Positions 1-4,970 of a stretch of 7,274 nt of DNA are shown piece by piece; position 1 is the stretch's first letter, and each line of letters opens with the position of its first letter. Below the pieces are notes generated by a model. It searched no databases and was not told the origin of the DNA. It saw only the letters and a program-made list of their open reading frames with translations. The translations under genes were made by a program, and so were the position numbers. The stretch spans positions 1 through 7,274 of the forward strand of contig CAMZKS010000119.1 in NCBI GenBank assembly GCA_947311285.1, read 5' to 3'. The DNA comes from an uncultured bacterium. GTDB lineage: Bacteria; Patescibacteriota; Gracilibacteria; UBA4473.

Positions 1-1771
1 CAGATGTAACCGGTGTCGTTGTTGCAGCAGGCGCTGTTGGAGGAGGTGTTGCTGTTTCCGGCGCCGATGCAGGTTTCGTGAATCCTTCTCTAAATGTTGG
101 ATTTTGTGCCATTCGTTTTAAAAATGCGGCTTCATCGTTCGTTCCGAGTCTTCTTTTTTCACCTGATGTTAATGTTGCAAAAACATCTTTTTGCATTTGA
201 ATATCTTTCAGCAACGCCTCTGAAGTTACATTCCCTTTGCGTAGTTCATTTTTAATTTGCGCTTGTGTTCGATCTCCATTCTTCGTCAAATTATCATTCG
301 CTCTTTGGCCTCCACGAGTAGCCTCCCATGCGGATTTAATGCCATCCATTCCACCACCAGGCATACTCCTCATGTTGTTTGCAAAACGATTTAAAGTTGA
401 TGGTCGAAGAAGAGTCAGCCCATCATTGATACTCGGTGTCTGCCCATTAATTTTTGCACCTGGAATCGGAATTTCTCCTGCAGTCGATAAGGCGAGTTTC
501 CCCATACCTTCACCAAAGCTTTTAATCATCTCAGCCCCCGGTATGCCCGTTAGAGCAAAGTCGAACACGACTTTCCAGAACAGCACGACGGTCATAATAG
601 ACCACAGCATTCGCCAGCCGCCAAATTCATTTGGCCCCCAAAGTGCTTTAAGTGAGGCTCCTGGTTCAATCACGGATACAAAAAATTCACTGGGAATGGT
701 CATTAATTGCAACTGGGCAATCATTACAAACCCAAACGCTAAAGCCGCGGCTGATTTAAGAGGCACTAATAAATATTTTGAAAACTCTTCAGTCGCTTTT
801 CCCATTCCCCCAATACCCATTACCCAGCCGGCTACTAGTAATGGCGAGAAAATAATAAACACCCACATCATCACTACTCTAAGCAGTAACACAATCATCA
901 TCGCGGCCAGTGCCAACAGGTAGGCTAACCCAAATACTAATGAAAATATGGCACTGTCTAAAACATCTAATAAGCCGCCTGTGTCGGCCGAAAGTAATGG
1001 CAACGATTCTAATTTCATAAAGAAGCTTCCAAACGCTAACATAATATTTTTCTTTTCTGGGTTATTCATTTTCTCGGCAGCTGTTCGAATTTCTTCAATT
1101 TTTTTAATTTGAAATAAACAAGAGCCCGTGCCTCCATTTTGCGGGGGACAGAAGGTATTATTCACTAGTTCTCGAACCGATTTACAGTTTGCTCCGCCTC
1201 CATCTTCACAGTCTTCAAAAGTTTCAGTATCAACTTTTCTTGAATAGTAATCAGCCACGTTGTTTACGCCTCGTGCCTCAATTACGGGATCAGCGATACT
1301 GAGCAAAGCTACCGTACCAATGTGTACCACATCGACTAGGACTCGAACGGCCAGCATAGAAAAATTAATCGCCACTAGACCTAAAATAACAGGGCCTAGT
1401 TTTGATTTAATGTTCCATTCTTTTATCCCTTTTCCGGATGTCACTAGATTAGAAAATGCTAGAAACAAAATTACGCCAACAAAGGCAATATTCGTTAAGT
1501 TTCGAATGTAAATCCACATTGGTCGCAACATCTCTGTTACTTGATCTCCAGTAATAAATTCACTGCCCCATAACGGCGGGAAAAATTGGATCATTAACAT
1601 AGCGGCGGCAGTAATAATGTGTACCAGCGTAGCCGCAATTTCTGAAAAATTTTTTAAAGCATCGTTAGTACCACCCCCTTGCGCGTGTGCTAGGTCTGGT
1701 ATTAATAAAAAACTAAGCACAAAGGCCGTGCTGAGTGTTATTCCTCCGAAACGTTTAATAAATTGGCGCAT
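1..1771 (-). CDS. VirB6/TrbL-like polytopic membrane protein with signal peptide (partial, C-terminus beyond window)
   Basis: Translating from the ATG at 1771 gives 590 residues with no stop before the window edge. An in-frame TAA sits eight codons upstream, and no other start codon lies between it and this ATG, so the start is firm. Residues 1-30 are a classical signal peptide (MRQFIKR, hydrophobic core, cleavage after AHA). Hydrophobic helices follow at about 47-67, 91-110, 126-158, 274-316, 334-357 and 387-407. The segment around 296-316 (RVVMMWVFIIFSPLLVAGWV) has the Arg/Trp/Ser-Pro pattern typical of VirB6/TrbL proteins, which form the inner-membrane channel part of type IV secretion systems. 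The loop at about 160-270 is probably extracytoplasmic and holds four cysteines (188, 196, 208, 218). After 410 the protein is soluble and charged, ending in a Pro/Thr/Ala-rich stretch (568 onward). It has its own promoter 178 bp downstream of the preceding gene. Family assignment is by pattern, not by search; the gene itself is certain. Confidence 0.85.
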   Translation of the reverse strand, partial: MRQFIKRFGGITLSTAFVLSFLLIPDLAHAQGGGTNDALKNFSEIAATLVHIITAAAMLMIQFFPPLWGSEFITGDQVTEMLRPMWIYIRNLTNIAFVGVILFLAFSNLVTSGKGIKEWNIKSKLGPVILGLVAINFSMLAVRVLVDVVHIGTVALLSIADPVIEARGVNNVADYYSRKVDTETFEDCEDGGGANCKSVRELVNNTFCPPQNGGTGSCLFQIKKIEEIRTAAEKMNNPEKKNIMLAFGSFFMKLESLPLLSADTGGLLDVLDSAIFSLVFGLAYLLALAAMMIVLLLRVVMMWVFIIFSPLLVAGWVMGIGGMGKATEEFSKYLLVPLKSAAALAFGFVMIAQLQLMTIPSEFFVSVIEPGASLKALWGPNEFGGWRMLWSIMTVVLFWKVVFDFALTGIPGAEMIKSFGEGMGKLALSTAGEIPIPGAKINGQTPSINDGLTLLRPSTLNRFANNMRSMPGGGMDGIKSAWEATRGGQRANDNLTKNGDRTQAQIKNELRKGNVTSEALLKDIQMQKDVFATLTSGEKRRLGTNDEAAFLKRMAQNPTFREGFTKPASAPETATPPPTAPAATTTPVTS

Positions 1772-1791
1772 GAATATATTTATATCAAGCC

Positions 1792-1820
1792 ATTATACCA
1801 GATTTCAATCTTTAAAACAA
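1792..1820 (-). promoter_or_regulatory. Promoter of the VirB6-like gene (extended -10)
   Basis: On the minus strand, TTGTTT (1820-1815) and TATAAT (1797-1792) are separated by exactly 17 bp, with TG one base upstream of the -10 (TGGTATAAT). The -10 is a perfect sigma-70 consensus. Transcription should start near 1785, leaving a leader of only about 14 nt before the ATG at 1771, with no Shine-Dalgarno sequence in it. The same layout occurs at 4738-4766. Confidence 0.7.
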
Positions 1821-1890
1821 CCCGTTAAAATCGCGCCATAAGTGCTACTGACACTAAAAAACGAACGCGTGCTTAATTCAATAAATTGAA

Positions 1891-1940
1891 TAAAAAAATT
1901 TTAAACAGAATGTGCTGATTATAAATTCAGATGCGCTGTT
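1891..1940 (-). terminator. Weak candidate terminator after the 741-residue gene
   Basis: Ten bases past the TAA at 1950, the minus strand reads AACAG ... CTGTT, with a nested CTGA/TCAG stem inside, and a run of seven T (1898-1892) follows shortly after. The stems are short and AT-rich and the T run is several bases from the stem, so this is only a possible intrinsic terminator. It sits where one would be expected, between a gene end and a separate promoter. Confidence 0.3.
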
Positions 1941-1949
1941 AGGTGTTTT

Positions 1950-4175
1950 TTACTGGAAACTTGTGATTTCTAATTTTTCGCCCCAAACCCAATTACCAGG
2001 TTTTATATTAAAGACTCGGTCTGGTGCCGACTGTACATATACTTTTCCGTCATTAGGATCTATCGTAAACTTAACCGCCTTGGTTCGTGCCGTATTATTC
2101 GAAACCTCTCCTGTTGTAACATAACGCAAAACAAAGCTACTACGCACTCGATCTTTTAGTGGTACTCCAGTGAAAAGACCTGATATATAATGTAGGCGCT
2201 CACCAAAATCATTTTCTCGATTAATCGAAACGTCTAACGATCCTGTACCACCACCTGCATCTTTAGTGTTAATAGTGAAAGCGGTTTTCCCGCTGCCATT
2301 TCGAGCAATTTTATAAAGTTTTCTTACCTGATAACTGATATTATTGAAATTTTTTAATCGTTCAACTTCAAGTTTTAGTCCGTCTATGTCATTCCTCTCT
2401 ATTAAAGCCTTAAAAAAAGCTGCTCGAATTTCTGCTCGAGTTTTGCCACTATTGGGGTGTAGCATAGCTCTTAGATCCTGAAACTCTTCGCTGTTTTGGA
2501 TATCTAAAGCCGCGTTGTTTTCTTTAATTAAAGTGGCTAAAGTAGAACTGCCAGTTAAAACACTAAACGCTGTTAAATTATTATACAAAGCTAGGGCATC
2601 GCCGTTTTTACCACTACGAACATTTCCTTCTAAAGTTTTGTAGCGCCCTTGTTTTCGCAGTCTTGGATTATACCAGGCTCTTTCTAGAGTTGCGTCGTCT
2701 GAAGGATTTTCTTTGCCTGCCTTTTTCTCTTCTGGTGTTTTTTTCAATCCCAAACTTTTTTGAATAACACCAAAAGTGGCCCCCGCTAACATTAATGTTA
2801 AAATAGCACCACCCGCTAAACCAACAAATCCATACTTGGTAAGTTGTTCAAGGGTTAAGCTGTTAGCCCAGGCTTCCGTTCGTTTGATCATTCCATTACG
2901 TTTTGCTTCTGGAAGTTCTAAAAACTTAGGGTCGTTTAACTGCCCTCTTAGAGGGATTAGGTTATTAATATCGGAGGTCCCAGAGGCTCTATCATAGGCC
3001 ATTTGAACAATGCTCCCCTGGGGTTGTAAAGCATTTGGGCCGATATAATAAGTGCGAATAATATCACAATATTTAAATAATATGTATTGTTGATTGTCCT
3101 TTGCCGTCAGTGGCTCTCCATTTACTCTTTTAGCTTGAATGCGATCATAATCCGCTCGCTTCACTAAGCCTTCTGCCATTTTCAGCTCTAGCCCGGCCGC
3201 TTTCAATTGTGCTCTGGTTGGTAGCGTTGTCACCGTTGGGGGCTGCAGTTCTCTCATGTTTTGCAACTGCCCTAGTAGAGGTTTAAACGCCGAGGGCGTA
3301 TAATCTTTTCCTAAATGATAATATTCTTGCAAGCTCGCATTAGCTCCTGCTGCATTTGGGTCGTAGTTTCTATCAAAAGCATAACCGACAGGCGCCATAA
3401 GATCTTTCGTAAATCCTTGCGCGTGTGCATAAAGAATATTGGTCATTGATTCTCCGCTACCAATACTATTGATTACATCCAACCCTCTATAAGCCGTGGC
3501 AATATGTCCTCCGATGATGGCTTTTGCTCCGCGCACAACCCCGCTACCAGTAGCTATTACCGCTCGCACAGCATTTGGGCTTTGCATGGTTACGGCCAAA
3601 GTGGTTAATCCTCCCACCCACCATTTACCACCACCCAGCAAATAAGGAATCCCTGCAGCAGCGGCAATGGTCACTAATCCCGTAGTACTAATTTTTGACA
3701 AATCACCTGGTATTCCTGCCAGAGTTGTACCCGCTGCTGAAATTTTTCTTTGTAATATTGTGCCTAAAGACGCTCCATCTAGACCTTTTGCTTCTAAGGC
3801 TGTGGTTGCCTGAGAAATCATCTCGGCATTAATTTTTACGTACTGGGAAATTTCGGTACTACTTCCAACCTGCAAATTATTAACGGTGTTAATAATCTGT
3901 TCTCTACTTTTACCTTTTAAGCTTGGAATTTCTTTAATAGCGACTGCTAACAAAATATCTTGCTGAACGGTTTGAAAAGCTTCTAATTTTTTATCATTTT
4001 CTGTTACAACTTCATCTCCTAAGGCATTCCGCTCAGCTTGGGTTCCAAGTGCATTCCTAACCTCTCTATCGTTTCTTACAATACGGGAAAAATCCGAAGG
4101 TTCTAGGTTTGGATGTGGATCATGCGCCGTCACTATGGCCGGACGATTTGTATAATCGGGGTTGTTAAGACTCAT
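1950..4175 (-). CDS. Large uncharacterised protein with two hydrophobic regions (741 aa)
   Basis: I do not recognise this protein. It starts at ATG 4175 (MSLNNPDYTN), the first start after the stop of the upstream gene, 9 bp away, with no Shine-Dalgarno sequence; translational coupling is likely. There is no signal peptide. Residues 1-160 are hydrophilic and probably helical. Residues 164-197 form a hydrophobic, Gly/Ala-rich segment (one helix or a short hairpin), extended by a Gly/Ala-rich amphipathic stretch to about 232. Residues 240-445 are hydrophilic, followed by a clear transmembrane helix at 448-471. A Lys/Glu-rich linker (473-495) suggests that the C-terminal 270 residues are cytoplasmic. 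The last part (about 630-741) looks beta-rich, with a Gly-rich turn at 640-645. No ATPase, nuclease or protease motif is visible. Its position between a small membrane protein and a VirB6-like gene suggests an envelope or secretion role, which is an inference only. Confidence 0.9.
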   Translation of the reverse strand: MSLNNPDYTNRPAIVTAHDPHPNLEPSDFSRIVRNDREVRNALGTQAERNALGDEVVTENDKKLEAFQTVQQDILLAVAIKEIPSLKGKSREQIINTVNNLQVGSSTEISQYVKINAEMISQATTALEAKGLDGASLGTILQRKISAAGTTLAGIPGDLSKISTTGLVTIAAAAGIPYLLGGGKWWVGGLTTLAVTMQSPNAVRAVIATGSGVVRGAKAIIGGHIATAYRGLDVINSIGSGESMTNILYAHAQGFTKDLMAPVGYAFDRNYDPNAAGANASLQEYYHLGKDYTPSAFKPLLGQLQNMRELQPPTVTTLPTRAQLKAAGLELKMAEGLVKRADYDRIQAKRVNGEPLTAKDNQQYILFKYCDIIRTYYIGPNALQPQGSIVQMAYDRASGTSDINNLIPLRGQLNDPKFLELPEAKRNGMIKRTEAWANSLTLEQLTKYGFVGLAGGAILTLMLAGATFGVIQKSLGLKKTPEEKKAGKENPSDDATLERAWYNPRLRKQGRYKTLEGNVRSGKNGDALALYNNLTAFSVLTGSSTLATLIKENNAALDIQNSEEFQDLRAMLHPNSGKTRAEIRAAFFKALIERNDIDGLKLEVERLKNFNNISYQVRKLYKIARNGSGKTAFTINTKDAGGGTGSLDVSINRENDFGERLHYISGLFTGVPLKDRVRSSFVLRYVTTGEVSNNTARTKAVKFTIDPNDGKVYVQSAPDRVFNIKPGNWVWGEKLEITSFQ

Positions 4176-4184
4176 AGTGTAAAA

Positions 4185-4712
4185 TTACAAACGAAGTACT
4201 CGACTCCATAAATCAAAACCATTTTCTCTTTTTCCGCGCATACGTTTTAATTTTATTTTTTCCATGGCATTAATAATTTTGGCTGTTTTATTTTTTCCTA
4301 ATAAAATTCGTACTCGATCTTGATTCCAAATATTACTTTCTAAAACTAAAAGACGAGAATGTTGATCTTCAATAAACCAATAACCGTCAAATCGTTGCCA
4401 TGGTATTAAGCCTCCGTCACCAATCGTAATACCGTTTTCAAATAAAGATATTTCGTGTTCCTCTTCGCCTTCACGATGTACCCATAAATAGAAAGCAGCG
4501 ATCAAACAAATAGAGGCCACCGGAACACCACTCGAGGCCGGATCAGTGAAAAATATCACTAAAGCCGTGCCAAAAGTTAGCAGACCAAAAGTAATGTACC
4601 AGCCAATCCCCCGTTCGTATGGATGATAATCAAGAGCTTTCCAGCTTACTAATTTCTTGCCATAAAAGCCGTTATCTTCGCTTATCATGTTATGGTTGGT
4701 TTCTTCTATCAT
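4185..4712 (-). CDS. Small membrane protein: two helices plus a C-terminal beta-rich (PH-like) domain
   Basis: With the start at ATG 4712 the protein has 175 residues. Helices lie at about 35-55 (GWYITFGLLTFGTALVIFF) and 62-79, joined by a short loop (TDPASSG), a hairpin with both ends probably in the cytoplasm. Residues 84-140 alternate hydrophobic and polar residues with a Gly turn, an IPW and a FDGYWF motif, as in small bacterial PH-like or YcxB-like domains anchored by two helices; the C-terminus is basic and helical. The open frame extends to a TTG at 4766, but TTG 4766 overlaps the -35 box and ATG 4736 lies one base past the -10, upstream of the expected transcript start, so both are unlikely. 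ATG 4688 is the other possible start. The gene precedes the 741-residue gene by 9 bp and probably shares its transcript. The fold call is tentative; function is unknown. Confidence 0.8.
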   Translation of the reverse strand: MIEETNHNMISEDNGFYGKKLVSWKALDYHPYERGIGWYITFGLLTFGTALVIFFTDPASSGVPVASICLIAAFYLWVHREGEEEHEISLFENGITIGDGGLIPWQRFDGYWFIEDQHSRLLVLESNIWNQDRVRILLGKNKTAKIINAMEKIKLKRMRGKRENGFDLWSRVLRL

Positions 4713-4737
4713 CACTCTGTGATTTATTAATCTCATT

Positions 4738-4766
4738 ATTATAGCAGAGTTTGGTGACTTAAACAA
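4738..4766 (-). promoter_or_regulatory. Promoter of the two-gene operon (extended -10)
   Basis: On the minus strand, TTGTTT (4766-4761), a 17-bp spacer and TATAAT (4743-4738) preceded by TG at -15/-14 (TGCTATAAT) form a good sigma-70 promoter. The expected transcript start is near 4731, which gives a leader of about 19 nt to ATG 4712 or about 43 nt to ATG 4688. The promoter lies inside the longest open frame of the downstream gene and so argues against its upstream start codons. The -35 and -10 hexamers and spacer length are identical to those of the promoter at 1792-1820. Confidence 0.7.
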
Positions 4767-4790
4767 GCTGAAGAAAAATCATAAAACAAT

Positions 4791-4818
4791 AAAAAGCCCT
4801 GTTGAAATTTAGGGTTTT
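4791..4818 (-). terminator. Probable intrinsic terminator downstream of the ATPase gene
   Basis: The minus strand reads AAAACCCT, a 10-nt loop, then AGGGCTTTTT. The stem is CCCT/AGGG extended by A-T pairs with one bulged C, and the 3' arm runs into a T tract. It lies about 150 bp beyond the ATPase stop and just upstream of the next promoter, so it would insulate the envelope cluster from ATPase read-through. The stem also forms on the plus strand with T4 after it, so it could act in both directions. The stem is short, so strength is uncertain. Confidence 0.5.
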
Positions 4819-4822
4819 GGAG

Positions 4823-4840
4823 TTCAAGGTCGACCTTGAA
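4823..4840. repeat. Perfect 18-bp palindrome, copy 1 (TTCAAGGTCGACCTTGAA)
   Basis: This is an exact self-complementary sequence, identical to the copy at 4877-4894. Its centre lies about 100 bp upstream of the predicted start of transcription of the two-gene operon. No T tract follows it on the minus strand, so it is not an obvious ATPase terminator. It could be a dimeric regulator site or an extragenic palindromic repeat family member. Confidence 0.85.
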
Positions 4841-4876
4841 TTCTAAAAAGAACCTAATTCTAGCCAAATAACACCT

Positions 4877-4894
4877 TTCAAGGTCGACCTTGAA
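4877..4894. repeat. Perfect 18-bp palindrome, copy 2 (TTCAAGGTCGACCTTGAA)
   Basis: Second exact copy, 54 bp centre to centre from the first, close to five helical turns, so both would face the same side of the DNA. On the plus strand the identity extends two more bases (TT) at the right end, then the flanks diverge. A T5 run follows on the plus strand, but no gene is read towards it from the left. Confidence 0.85.
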
Positions 4895-4931
4895 TTTTTA
4901 AAAAAGCACTTTGATTCCTCGATACTGGGAG

Positions 4932-4951
4932 ATTCCTGCCGGGGCAGGAAT
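4932..4951. repeat. REP-like hairpin (ATTCCTGC stem, CGGG loop)
   Basis: ATTCCTGC (4932-4939) and GCAGGAAT (4944-4951) form an 8-bp stem with a four-base loop. It begins 20 bp after the ATPase stop codon and is followed on the minus strand by TCTCCC, not by T residues, so it is not a standard intrinsic terminator. The TCATTCCTGC...GCAGGAATC pattern resembles the extragenic palindromes found in many copies in diverse bacteria; it may stabilise the 3' end of the ATPase mRNA. Confidence 0.65.
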
Positions 4952-4970
4952 GAGGGAACTACTTTTGCGT

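Noticed and set aside
237..923. Plus-strand open frame of 228 codons
   Set aside because: It lies antisense to the VirB6-like gene, whose minus-strand translation has a signal peptide, coherent helices and a firm start. The plus-strand product has no coherent domain pattern.
1260..1841. Two short plus-strand open frames (1260-1511 and 1617-1841)
   Set aside because: Both are antisense to the VirB6-like gene or its promoter, with no ribosome-binding site or recognisable domains; likely shadows.
1876..1891. Short inverted repeat ATTCAA-TAAA-TTGAAT about 98 bp upstream of the VirB6-like transcript start
   Set aside because: It shares TTCAA/TTGAA ends with the 18-bp palindromes at a similar distance from a promoter, but the half-site spacing differs (4 versus 8 bp) and it is pure A/T apart from one pair. 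Chance is likely in such AT-rich DNA.
4734..4766. TTG 4766 or ATG 4736 as start of the small membrane protein
   Set aside because: TTG 4766 lies in the -35 box and ATG 4736 is one base from a perfect -10, so both would be upstream of the expected transcript start. They remain possible only if transcription begins further upstream.
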